Shown: in pieces, positions 44,501 through 53,046 of the stretch | Numbering within the stretch: the first letter of the stretch is position 1 | Layout of the letters: each line of letters begins with the position of its first letter | NCBI RefSeq assembly: GCF_010104355.1 | Contig: NZ_CP044973.1 | Location: 124,001 to 188,000, forward strand | Source: Hydrogenophaga sp. PBL-H3 | GTDB taxonomy: Bacteria > Pseudomonadota > Gammaproteobacteria > Burkholderiales > Burkholderiaceae_C | Direction of reading: 5' to 3' | DNA: 64,000 nt | Program-made: the position numbers and the translations under genes | Notes under the pieces: model-generated | The model's database searches: none | What the model was told of the DNA's origin: nothing | The model's input: only the letters and a program-made list of their open reading frames with translations

Positions 44501-44839
44501 ATGAATGAAGCCAAGAAGAAGACCCGCCGACGGTACGGCGCCGATCTCAAGCAGCAGATCCTTGCCGAGTGCGCCGAGCCAGGTGCCTCGGCGGCCGGCA
44601 TTGCCCTGTCACACGGCATCAACGCGAATGTCGTGCACAAATGGCGCCGCCAGGATGGCAGCGCGCTGCCTGCACTGCAGGCTCCCGCATTCGTTCCGGT
44701 GCCGCTGCAGCCAGCGCCGTGCGCACCTGCACCGGACATCCGCATCGAGCTGCGTCGTGGCGCTACCAGCGTGTCAGTGAATTGGCCCCTTGAGTCGGCC
44801 GAGCAGTGCGCCATCTGGATGCGAGAGTTGCTCAAGTGA
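44501..44839 (+). CDS. IS66-family accessory protein TnpA (HTH)
   Basis: 112 residues (MNEAKKKTRRRYGADLKQQI). The HTH 'ILAECAEPGASAAGIALSHGINANVVHKWRR' is the IS66 OrfA hallmark. The stop overlaps the GTG start of tnpB. Confidence 0.85.
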   Translation: MNEAKKKTRRRYGADLKQQILAECAEPGASAAGIALSHGINANVVHKWRRQDGSALPALQAPAFVPVPLQPAPCAPAPDIRIELRRGATSVSVNWPLESAEQCAIWMRELLK

Positions 44840-45168
44840 TCCGGATTCATGCGATGTGGCTGGCCACCGAGCCGCTGAACATGCGATCGGGCACCGAGAC
44901 CGCGCTGGCGCGCATGGTGTCGGTCTTCGGTGCGGCGCGTCCGCACCACGCCTACCTGTTCGCCAGCAGAAGAGCCAACCGCATGAAGGTACTGGTGCAC
45001 GATAGCATTGGTGTGTGGCTGGCAGCGCGGCGCCTGAACAGCGGCAAGCTCGTCTTGCCGCGTGATGCAGCAAGTACCGCCTCGCTCAGCGACGCGCAGT
45101 TCGATGCGCTGGTGCTGGGCCTGCCTTGGCAGCGCCTTGGCGACGGTGGTGTCATCACCGTGGTCTGA
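44836..45168 (+). CDS. IS66-family accessory protein TnpB
   Basis: 110 residues from GTG 44836. It shows the IS66 OrfB (PF05717) pattern: 'RIHAMWLATEPLNMRSGTETAL', 'HHAYLFASRRANRMKVLVHD', 'GVWLAARRLNSGKL' and 'FDALVLGLPWQRLG'. Required with TnpA and TnpC for IS66 movement; here TnpC is destroyed. Confidence 0.85.
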   Translation: MIRIHAMWLATEPLNMRSGTETALARMVSVFGAARPHHAYLFASRRANRMKVLVHDSIGVWLAARRLNSGKLVLPRDAASTASLSDAQFDALVLGLPWQRLGDGGVITVV

Positions 45169-45243
45169 CTCTGAAGAGCAGACCGGCGCTTGCCAATTGG
45201 GGCATGCGCCAATGGTGCGCATGTGCCAGTGCTGGCACAGTGG

Positions 45244-45690
45244 ATGCCCATGGTGGTCGAGCCTCAATCCCTGCAGAGCCTGAGCGCAGAAGAGCTGCGT
45301 GAGCTGACCACGCGCCTCATGACGCAGTTGCGCCACCAGAGCGCGTTGCTGGACAAACTCACGCACAAGATGCGCTCTTGAAGCGCATGAAGTTTGCCGC
45401 TTAGTCCGAGCGCTTCAACCCCGAGCAGAAGAGCCTACTTGAAGACGAGATCGAGGCCGACCTGGCGGCCGTGGCCACGGAGATCGATGCGCTGCAGGAA
45501 GCGCAGGCACCAGCCAAGCTGGAAGAGAAGAAGGTTCCCAAGCGCGCGCCGCTGCCAGCAAACCTGCCGCGTCGCGAGATCCGCCACGAGCCCGAGTCCA
45601 CCCTGTGCCAGTGCGGCTGCCAGATGAAGCGCGTCGGCGAGGACGTGGCCGAGAAGCTGGACTACGTGCCCGGTGTGTTCACGGTGGAGC
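45244..45690 (+). pseudogene. IS66 transposase TnpC, N-terminal fragment
   Basis: 'MPMVVEPQSLQSLSAEELRE' leads to a stop at 45379, then the frame resumes 'KRMKFAA', a TAG, 'SERFNPEQKSLLEDEIEADL' and 'LCQCGCQMKRVGEDVAEKLDYVPGVFTVE', the zinc-finger-like part of IS66 transposases. It ends at the cassette border. It carries a frameshift, an internal stop and a truncation. Confidence 0.8.
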
Positions 45691-45735
45691 TGCGTATTTC
45701 GGGCTTCTTGGACATCAAGTTCGACACCGTTGACA
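45691..45735 (+). repeat. Left end of the metal cassette
   Basis: Terminal TGCGTATTTCGG followed by TGGACA (45709-45714) and TTGACA (45730-45735). The right end at 56768-56860 is the inverse with four such sites. Confidence 0.65.
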
Positions 45736-45947
45736 TAGTGTTCGGCACCTCAGCCAACGAACTTCACCGGCCACCCTGTCTAGAACCCCCGAGGCCCACC
45801 GATTGTTTGAAGAGGCTGGCGATACGTAGGCCGCCGGCGATCCTTTCTTGATGGCTAGCTGACCCCCAGCTCCAAGGCTAGACTTCAGGAATCGGCCATT
45901 TGCAGTCACACGATCGGCCACGAAATCACCAAGCCAACGGCCGGTCT

Positions 45948-46115
45948 CTAAGCACAGCTGCCGTAGGCCGCAACGGCCCAGACGCCTTCGGCGCGGGTGC
46001 AGCACTGGACGCGGACCTCGATACAGCCGGGATCGTCGGTGCGGATAAAGAACTGGAACCGCCCGAAGGTCACGAAGGCCATCGCCAGGGCTCGGGCCTC
46101 GCTGCTCGTGCACAT
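45948..46115 (-). CDS. Possible small protein or gene remnant (55 aa)
   Basis: A frame MCTSSEARALAMAFVTFGRF continuing 'RTDDPGCIEVRVQCCTRAEG' has protein-like composition and strong GC3 bias. No ribosome-binding site or family recognised. It sits between the cassette end and the iron operon. The rest of 45736-46230 shows nothing else. Confidence 0.3.
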   Translation of the reverse strand: MCTSSEARALAMAFVTFGRFQFFIRTDDPGCIEVRVQCCTRAEGVWAVAAYGSCA

Positions 46116-46237
46116 CCCCTCGCGGCGGCGCTAAACAGGTTTGAAGCCGTCAGCACCATCGCGGCCGGGTCGAGTCGACTCAAGCAGTGGCGTCGTCGCG
46201 AGCCTCCTCGCGAGCCAAGCGAGAGATTGGTATTGCA

Positions 46238-46256
46238 AATGCGAACGCTTCGCATT
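46238..46256. promoter_or_regulatory. Fur-box-like palindrome upstream of the iron-uptake genes
   Basis: AATGCGAA-CGC-TTCGCATT, an exact 8-bp inverted repeat with a 3-bp centre, lies 59 bases before the cupredoxin gene. The A/T-GC pattern resembles Fur boxes of betaproteobacteria (AATGCGAAT-type half-sites), and the downstream genes are iron-uptake genes. Confidence 0.6.
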
Positions 46257-46314
46257 AGCATAACGACATCAACCCTCAGCCCCAGCCGTCTCGAAGCCTC
46301 TGAAGGAACAGACC

Positions 46315-46659
46315 ATGCTCGCCCAAGGATTCGTATCCCGGATTGCCGTCCTCGCCGCCAGCCTCGCCCTGTCCTGCGGCGCCGCGCAGGCTGCAGACAT
46401 GGAAGTGCCGCTTGTCATCAAGAACCACCGCTTCGAGCCAGCCGAGCTGAAAGTGCCCGTGGGCCAGCGGGCCAAGCTGATCGTGCACAACCAGGACAGC
46501 ACGCCGGAGGAGTTCGAGAGCCATTCGCTGAACCGCGAAAAGGTCATTCCTGCGGGCGCGAAGGCGACGATCTTCATCGGTCCGCTCAAGGCCGGTCGCT
46601 ACGACTTCTTCGGCGAATACAACCAGGCGACGGCCAAGGGCGTCGTCGTCGCCGAGTGA
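46315..46659 (+). CDS. Periplasmic cupredoxin-domain protein for iron uptake
   Basis: 114 residues with a signal peptide ('VLAASLALSCGAAQA'). The mature part is a cupredoxin fold ('VPLVIKNHRFEPAELKVPVGQRAKLIVHNQD', 'EEFESHSLNREKVIPAG', 'GRYDFFGEYNQATAKGVVV') like the EfeO N-domain and FtrB-type partners of FTR1 permeases. It probably oxidises or hands over iron. It precedes the FTR1 gene by 16 bases. Only copy 2 retains it. Confidence 0.82.
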   Translation: MLAQGFVSRIAVLAASLALSCGAAQAADMEVPLVIKNHRFEPAELKVPVGQRAKLIVHNQDSTPEEFESHSLNREKVIPAGAKATIFIGPLKAGRYDFFGEYNQATAKGVVVAE

Positions 46660-46675
46660 TCGAATCGCCATCGCC

Positions 46676-47521
46676 ATGTTCGCCGCCTCCCTGATCGTTT
46701 TCCGCGAAACCCTCGAGGCCGCGCTGTTCGTCGGCATCATCGCCGCCGCTACGAAGCAGTTGCCGCAGCGAGGCCGCTGGCTGGCCGGCGGTGTCGCCGC
46801 CGGCGTGGCCGGTGCGCTGCTGCTGGCGCTGTCGGCCGAGCAGGTCGGCACCTGGGCCGACGGCATCGGCCAGGATCTGGTCAACATCGGCATCCTGACG
46901 GTCGCGCTGTCGATGCTGGTGTGGCACTGCGTCTGGGTCTCGACGCACGGCCGGCAGATGGCGATGGAGGCGCGCCAGCTCGGCGCATCGGTCCAGGGCG
47001 GGCAGCGCAAGCCGTGGGTGTTGTTCGTCGCGGTGGCCCTCGCGGTGCTGCGTGAGGGCGCCGAGACGGTGCTGTTCGTAGCCGGCTCGCTGACTGGCGG
47101 CGGCCAGGTCGGCACCGCCTCGGTGATGTTGGCCTGTGCGCTTGGGCTGGTTGCCGGCGCCGTGGTCGGCGTTGGCCTTTATGCCGGCTTGTCGCGCATC
47201 CCGACGCAGAAGCTCTTCGCTGCAACCAATGTGCTGATCGCGCTGCTGGCCGCGTCGATCGCCAGCCAACTGGCCCGCGCCCTCGCGCAGGCCGGGCTGG
47301 TCGAGCGCGGCACCGCGCCGCTGTGGGACAGCTCCGCCTGGCTGGCGTCCGATTCGGCGCTGGGCGCGCTACTGCACGCACTGGTTGGCTACGACGCGCG
47401 GCCGTCGGCGATGCAGATCGGCTTCTATGTCGCCGTGCTGGCCAGCATCTACATCGGCACGCGCATGGTGATGCGCCAGCTGGGCGTCAGCCCGCCGCAT
47501 CGCCGCGCCGGCCCGGCCTGA
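46676..47521 (+). CDS. FTR1-family iron permease, copy 2
   Basis: Identical to the copy at 26424-27269 (281 residues, motifs RETLE and REGAE). Here it keeps its natural context: Fur-box-like site and cupredoxin gene upstream, so this copy is likely the functional, iron-regulated one. Confidence 0.92.
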   Translation: MFAASLIVFRETLEAALFVGIIAAATKQLPQRGRWLAGGVAAGVAGALLLALSAEQVGTWADGIGQDLVNIGILTVALSMLVWHCVWVSTHGRQMAMEARQLGASVQGGQRKPWVLFVAVALAVLREGAETVLFVAGSLTGGGQVGTASVMLACALGLVAGAVVGVGLYAGLSRIPTQKLFAATNVLIALLAASIASQLARALAQAGLVERGTAPLWDSSAWLASDSALGALLHALVGYDARPSAMQIGFYVAVLASIYIGTRMVMRQLGVSPPHRRAGPA

Positions 47522-47605
47522 CGGCGCGCCCGCCCAGCCCCCTCGCCGGCGCCCTGCGAGGTCGCCCGTCGCATCTCTTCTTCTTGCCACTCCCGAGGCC
47601 TTCCG

Positions 47606-48355
47606 ATGCATAACGTCAAATATGGACGGGCGCTTGTCGCCCTTGCCCTGTCCTGCCTTGCCTACACCGTTCCGGCGGCAGCCGGACCTTCCGACTATGT
47701 CGTCACGCCTATCGTCGAGGAGGGCGAGCGCGAGATCGACTTCAAAGCCGGCACGCGCAAGTTGCGCGATGGCACCCGCGAGAGCGCCTGGTCGATCGGG
47801 CTCGGCTACGGCGCCACCAGTTGGTGGTTCACCGAGCTGTATGCGAAGTGGCACCACGAGCCGGGCGCGCCGAGTGCCTTCGACGCCTGGGAGTGGGAGA
47901 ACAAGTTCCAGCTCACAGAGACCGGGAAGTACCCGGTCGACGTTGGCTTCCTGCTCGAGATCGAGCGACCGAAGGACCGCAGCGAAGGCTATGAATACAA
48001 ATGGGGCCCGCTGCTGCAGTCGGAGTTCGGCCTGTGGCAGGCCAATCTCAATCTGTTGATCTAGAAGCACATCCGCATCGCGGAGCCGGAGAAGGCCGAG
48101 CTCGGCTACCAGTGGCAGCTGAAGTACCGTTGGACACCAGCTCTCGAGGCCGGTGTGCAGGGTTTCGGCAACATGGGCCCGTGGAATGACTGGGCGCCGT
48201 CGAGAGAGCAGTCGCACATCGCAGGACCGGCCCTGTTCGGCCGAGTCAAAGTCGGCGATCACCAGACGATCAAGTACAACGCTGGTGTGCTGTTCGGCAT
48301 CAACCATGCGTCGCCGAAGCACACGCTGCGAGCGCAGGCGGAGTTTGAGTTCTGA
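47606..48355 (+). pseudogene. Outer-membrane or secreted protein with internal amber codon, copy 2
   Basis: Same sequence as 27354-28103, including the TAG (48062-48064) after 152 codons. The shared defect means the mutation predates the duplication or was homogenised between copies. Confidence 0.7.
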
Positions 48356-48456
48356 GCCGATGACCAGCGGCGATTCGACAGACGCGGGCGACGTCATCGC
48401 CGCCTGAAAGGTACCGCTGCTCCTGGTGCGCTGAGACCGCCCGATATACTTGCCCC

Positions 48457-48567
48457 TCACCCGTCATTGGGGAGTAGCCGCCCTGCGCTCGCAGGGGTCC
48501 GCGTCAACACACTTGACCCTCATGGTCATGGCGCGGACAGCTTCAAGCCTGGCAAGACCTTTGACTG
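48457..48567 (+). ncRNA. yybP-ykoY manganese riboswitch, copy 2
   Basis: Identical to 28205-28315: GGGGAGTAGCC, GCGTCAACACACTTGA and GGCAAGACCTTTG in the same spacing, ahead of the second exporter gene. Confidence 0.8.
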
Positions 48568-48631
48568 CACTGCCTCCGGATGGGCCGGGGATGCCGTGCA
48601 GTCTTCGTCTTCGCTGGCCCTTGGAGTTTTC

Positions 48632-49204
48632 ATGGAAGCATTCCTCGTCTCGACCGGCGTCGTCGCCCTGGGTGAAATGGGCGACAAGACACAGCTGCTG
48701 GCCATCGTTCTGGCCGCAGCCTTTCGCAAGCCCATCCCCATCATCCTTGGAATCCTGGTTGCGACCCTCGTGAACCACGCGGCCGCCGGCGCCGTGGGCG
48801 GCTGGGTGGCCCAGGCCATGGGTCCGAACATCCTGCGCTGGGTGATCGGTGTGTCGTTCCTGGCCATGGCGGGCTGGATGCTGATCCCCGACAAGATCGA
48901 CGACGACGCAGCGGGTGGCAAGCAGCGCTTCGGCGTGTTCGGCACGACGGTGGTCGCCTTCTTCCTGGCGGAGATGGGCGACAAGACGCAAATCGCCACC
49001 GTGGCCCTGGCCGCGCGCTACACCGACATCGTCCAGGTGGTGCTGGGCACGACCTTCGGCATGATGCTGGCCAACGTGCCGGCGGTCTTCCTGGGCGACA
49101 AGATCGCCAAGAAGGTGTCGATGAAACTGGTCCACGGCATCGCGGCCGTCATCTTCGCCATCCTCGGCGTGCTGACGCTCCTGAACGTCGGCAAGCTGTT
49201 CTGA
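48632..49204 (+). CDS. TMEM165/GDT1-family manganese exporter, copy 2
   Basis: Identical to the gene at 28380-28952 (190 residues, two E-x-G-D-K-T motifs), with its own riboswitch, so exporter dosage is doubled. Confidence 0.88.
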   Translation: MEAFLVSTGVVALGEMGDKTQLLAIVLAAAFRKPIPIILGILVATLVNHAAAGAVGGWVAQAMGPNILRWVIGVSFLAMAGWMLIPDKIDDDAAGGKQRFGVFGTTVVAFFLAEMGDKTQIATVALAARYTDIVQVVLGTTFGMMLANVPAVFLGDKIAKKVSMKLVHGIAAVIFAILGVLTLLNVGKLF

Positions 49205-49214
49205 AGGGCTGACC

Positions 49215-50165
49215 ATGCACGCTGACGATCTTGCCAAGTGGCAGCACGACCACGTCTTTGATTCAGGAAACGCGGCTGGAGAACGCGGAACGCGCGTGGT
49301 GATGTGGATCACCGCTGCGATGATGGTCGTCGAGATCGCCGCGGGTTGGTTCTACAACTCGATGGCACTGCTGGCCGACGGCTTCCACATGAGCAGCCAT
49401 GCCGTGGCGATCGGACTGAGTGCGTTCGCGTACTCGGCGGCGCGCAAGCACGCGAAGGACACCCGGTTCGCCTTTGGAACCTGGAAGATGGAGGTGCTCG
49501 GCGGGTTCGCGAGCGCCATCTTCCTACTGGTGGTCGTGGGCCTCATGGTGTACGGCTCGGTAGAGCGACTGATCACCCCCGAGCCGATCCACTACAAGGA
49601 GGCCATGCTCATCGCGGTGCTCGGCCTGGTGGTCAATCTCGTCTCGGCACGCATCCTGGACGCGGCGCATCACCACGACCACGGGCACGATCACCATGGT
49701 CATTCGCACGAAACGAGTCACCACCACGACCTGAACCTCAAGTCAGCCTACGTCCACGTCATCGCCGACGCGGCGACTTCCGTGGCGGCGATCGCGGCAC
49801 TCGCCGGCGGTTGGTGGCTGGGTTGGTCATGGCTTGATCCGGTCATGGGCATCGTTGGCGCTTTGGTCGTCGCGCTGTGGGCCAAGGGGCTCATCGTTGA
49901 AACCAGCAAGGTGCTGCTGGACCGGGAGATGGACCATCCGGTGGTCGACGAGATCCGGGCGGTCATTGCCGAGCGCGGCGCCGAGAGTGAAACCCTCGTC
50001 GCCGACCTGCATGTCTGGCGAGTGGGCAGGGCGACCTACTCGTGCGCTCTCAGTCTCGTGACCCACGACGAGCGACTGGTGCCGAACCAGGTGCGGGAGT
50101 GGCTGTCGATTCACGAGGAGATCGTGCACTCGACCATCGAGGTTCAGATGTGCCATCGCAGTTAG
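49215..50165 (+). CDS. dmeF: Cation diffusion facilitator, DmeF type, copy 2
   Basis: Identical to 28963-29913 (316 residues, His-rich loop). It follows the exporter by 10 bases as in copy 1. Confidence 0.88.
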   Translation: MHADDLAKWQHDHVFDSGNAAGERGTRVVMWITAAMMVVEIAAGWFYNSMALLADGFHMSSHAVAIGLSAFAYSAARKHAKDTRFAFGTWKMEVLGGFASAIFLLVVVGLMVYGSVERLITPEPIHYKEAMLIAVLGLVVNLVSARILDAAHHHDHGHDHHGHSHETSHHHDLNLKSAYVHVIADAATSVAAIAALAGGWWLGWSWLDPVMGIVGALVVALWAKGLIVETSKVLLDREMDHPVVDEIRAVIAERGAESETLVADLHVWRVGRATYSCALSLVTHDERLVPNQVREWLSIHEEIVHSTIEVQMCHRS

Positions 50166-50838
50166 TTGCGGCGGCAGGCAAGTGGCGACGGGCCTTTCTA
50201 CGATGTCTTGGCCTTCGGTCCGCCGAGCGGTTCGCGACCTGCCGAAGCAGTTGCCCCGCCGCGAATATTCTGCGGTCGTCGTGCCGCAGGAGCACATGAT
50301 CCCTCCTGTCGCCGGTCTGCAATCTGCTCATCGGGGTCAGCGAAGGTCAAGTTCGAGGGTAGACCTGTCGCTCACAGAGAAAAGCGCCGACGGCTTCTAT
50401 GGGCCCGTTGCTGCCCTTCGTCGAGCACCGTTGTACGTCGGTAGTGCAGCGATGGACTAAACCGCTTTCTACAAGGACTTCCTCCATAGTCAATCAGCTT
50501 GTTGGCTGACTTCCTGATCAACGGCTGTTCTGCATTGGCTGTTGTTTGACTACTCGTCCGAGGCCGCGCGGCAAGTGAAGGTGCGGAGCGACAGAGAACA
50601 GACTGCACATCTACAAACGGCCTTGGTGCGCATCGCGGCGCGGGCCCAGATACGAACCGCTCAGCCGGACTCCATTCGCGGTACGGGGTTGGGCGCGATT
50701 GCCGCCCCGCACGGTTTACCGAGTTCGCCAGCTGCCGGTCTGACCTGTCAAATGCATCTTCGATTGCACGTCTTGGCTGGAAGAAGTAACCGTGTTGGAC
50801 TTGTTGCGGAGTTGATCGGTTGTCGTGACCTACATTTT

Positions 50839-51966
50839 TCAGGCCACGCCGGCGGCGCAGATCGATGCGGGGTCTACGACCGCTTTCCCTTCCTGCTGCT
50901 TGGCGTGTGGCTTGATGCTGATGTGCTCGGAATTGAAGCCTTCTTCGCGGGTCATGACCGCCCACAGGATGCGCGCGTTCTTGTTGGCCATGGCCACGCA
51001 GGCCTTTTGCCAGCCCACGCGCACCGTCAGCTGAGCCAACCATCGCGAGATCGGGTCGTCGCGTTTGTCGGCGCTCATGACTGCGGCCTTGGCACCCTGG
51101 ATCAGGAGCGTGCGTAGGTAGTCGTCGCCGCGCTTCGTGATGCGCCCAAGGCGGATCGTGCCGCCGCTGGAAGCCTGGCGTGGCACCACGCCCAGCCAAG
51201 CGCCGAACTGATGGCCACTCTTGAACTGGGTGAAGTCACCCACGCCGGCCGTCAGCGCTGACGCGCCGAGTTCGCCGATTCCGATGACCTTGGCCGCGCG
51301 CTTGGCTGCCGGGCTGGAACGCACGTGCAGCCCGACCTGTCGGTCGCACCAGCGCATGTGCTCGTCCAGCTCGCGCCAGTGCTCGAACGCGCGCTGTAGC
51401 ACCAGGCGCGCCATCGTGCTGAGCTCGTTGCTCGCGTCTTCGATGATGTCGGTCAGTACGGCGCGCAAGACCTTGGGGCTTTTTCCGAACACCAGACCGA
51501 ACTCGGTCAGGACACCGCGGATCTGGTTGATGCAGGCAGTGCGCTCTTCCTTCAGACCTTCGCGTACCCGGTGCAGGCTCATCACGCCCTGCTGCTCGCA
51601 CGTCTTGATCGGCACGAAGCGCATGCTCGGTCGCGAGGCCGCCTCGCAGATCGCCGCAGCGTCGGTGGCGTCGTTCTTACCGCCTTTTCCTTCCATGCGG
51701 TAGGGGGTGACGAAGTGGGCCGCGATAAGCCGCGGCTCCAACCCCTGCGCGCGCAGCTTGCGAGCCCAGTAGTGCGCGCTCGAGCATGCCTCCATTGCCA
51801 CTACGCAGCCCGTGGGCAATTGCGTGCACCAGGCGAAGAACTGCTCGCGCTTGATCGCCCGCGCTGCCACTCGCTGGCCCGATGCATCCACCGCGTGGAC
51901 TTGAATCACTTGCTTGGCAAGGTCAACACCGACCCGCGTAATCCGTACTCCTGTAATCTCGTTCAT
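50839..51966 (-). CDS. IS110-family transposase
   Basis: 375 residues from ATG 51966, preceded by GGAGAACCCC. The N-terminal DEDD domain shows 'RVGVDLAKQVIQVHAVD', 'CVVAMEACSSAHYWARKL' and 'GKGGKNDATDAAAICEA'; the C-terminal domain has 'IGELGASALTAGVGDFTQF' and 'GAWLGVVPRQASSGG' with the conserved Ser. IS110 enzymes use an RNA-guided or HJ-resolvase-like mechanism with a bridge RNA from the element ends. It appears intact. Confidence 0.9.
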   Translation of the reverse strand: MNEITGVRITRVGVDLAKQVIQVHAVDASGQRVAARAIKREQFFAWCTQLPTGCVVAMEACSSAHYWARKLRAQGLEPRLIAAHFVTPYRMEGKGGKNDATDAAAICEAASRPSMRFVPIKTCEQQGVMSLHRVREGLKEERTACINQIRGVLTEFGLVFGKSPKVLRAVLTDIIEDASNELSTMARLVLQRAFEHWRELDEHMRWCDRQVGLHVRSSPAAKRAAKVIGIGELGASALTAGVGDFTQFKSGHQFGAWLGVVPRQASSGGTIRLGRITKRGDDYLRTLLIQGAKAAVMSADKRDDPISRWLAQLTVRVGWQKACVAMANKNARILWAVMTREEGFNSEHISIKPHAKQQEGKAVVDPASICAAGVA

Positions 51967-52160
51967 GGGGTTCTCCTTTGCGGTTTCAGTTTGAGAGTCG
52001 CAACGCAATCATGGTGCTTCGACACCACTGCTGGAAGGTGGGAAGTCCCTTCGTATTCGCGGTAATCGCTCCGGCAGCATCGTGGTTATTCGTTCCGGCG
52101 CTGGTTCTGCCATGTTGACGGGTGAGGCAATCCGCCTCGCTCTTCGACAGGAGTTGAACC

Positions 52161-53036
52161 ATGAACTCATTGACGCCCTCCGTCTCCCCGTTGCGCCAGC
52201 GCATGATCGACGACATGCGGATGCGCAAGTTCAACGGCAAGACCCAGATCCACTACATCCGCGCCGTTCGCAGGCTCGCCGCCTATCTCAAGCGATCGCC
52301 GGACACCGCCACCGCCGAGGACCTTCGGGCCTTCCAGCTGCACATGGTCGAGACCGGCACGGCACCGCCGACCATCAACTCCACGCTCAGTGGCCTGAAG
52401 TTCTTCTTCGATGTGACGCTGGGCCACGCCGAGCTGCTGGTCAAGGTGCAACCTGTGCACCAGCCACGCCCGCTGCCTGTGGTGCTGAGCTGCGACGAGG
52501 TCGCCCGTCTGATCGCAGCTGCACCGAACCCCAAGTACCAGGCGGCGCTGTCCGTGGCCTATGGGGCCGGGCTGCGCGCCAGCGAAGTCTGCGCGTTGAA
52601 GGTCACCGATATCGACAGTGAGCGCATGACGCTGCGTGTGGAGCAAGGCAAAGGCCGCAAGGACCGCTATGCCTTGCTCTCGCCCGTGCTGCTCGAGCGG
52701 CTGCGGGCATGGTGGCGGGTGGGTCACGCGCAAGGCAAGATCCTGCCCAATGGCTGGCTGTTTCCGGGGCTCAACCCCTTGGACTCGCTGTCCACCCGGC
52801 AGCTCAACCGCGCGATTCACCTGGCCGCCGACGCCGCCCAGATCGACAAGCGCGTGTCGATGCACACGCTGCGCCACAGCTTTGCAACGCACCTGCTGGA
52901 GCAGAAGGTCGATATCCGCGTGATCCAGGTGCTGCTGGGCCACAAGCGACTGGAGACCACCGCGCTGTACACGCACGTGGCCACCGAAGTGCTGCGCGCG
53001 GTGATCAGCCCACTGGAGACGCTGCCTTCGTCGTAA
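52161..53036 (+). CDS. Tyrosine recombinase/integrase of an IS91-type element
   Basis: 291 residues. An N-terminal SAM-like domain ('YIRAVRRLAAYLKRSPDTATAEDLRAF') precedes the catalytic domain with Arg in 'AYGAGLRASEVCALKV', His-x2-Arg in 'HTLRHSFATHLLE', His in 'LLGHKRLETT' and Tyr in 'TALYTHV'. It lies 10 bases before an IS91-type transposase gene, a pairing common in one IS91 subgroup. Confidence 0.88.
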   Translation: MNSLTPSVSPLRQRMIDDMRMRKFNGKTQIHYIRAVRRLAAYLKRSPDTATAEDLRAFQLHMVETGTAPPTINSTLSGLKFFFDVTLGHAELLVKVQPVHQPRPLPVVLSCDEVARLIAAAPNPKYQAALSVAYGAGLRASEVCALKVTDIDSERMTLRVEQGKGRKDRYALLSPVLLERLRAWWRVGHAQGKILPNGWLFPGLNPLDSLSTRQLNRAIHLAADAAQIDKRVSMHTLRHSFATHLLEQKVDIRVIQVLLGHKRLETTALYTHVATEVLRAVISPLETLPSS

Positions 53037-53046
53037 GCCTGCGGTC

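Larger units (their letters stand above)
44441..45690 (+). mobile_element. IS66-family element, truncated
   Basis: Contains tnpA, tnpB and the first part of tnpC in IS66 order. The right part ends abruptly at 45690, where the metal cassette end TGCGTATTTCGG begins, so the cassette appears to have inserted into tnpC. The left border is only approximate (TAAGCGGCATCGATGG near 44458). Confidence 0.75.

Noticed and set aside
49680-49737. His-rich repeat-like stretch as a possible DNA repeat
   Set aside because: It codes for the metal-binding His loop of DmeF, normal for that family.
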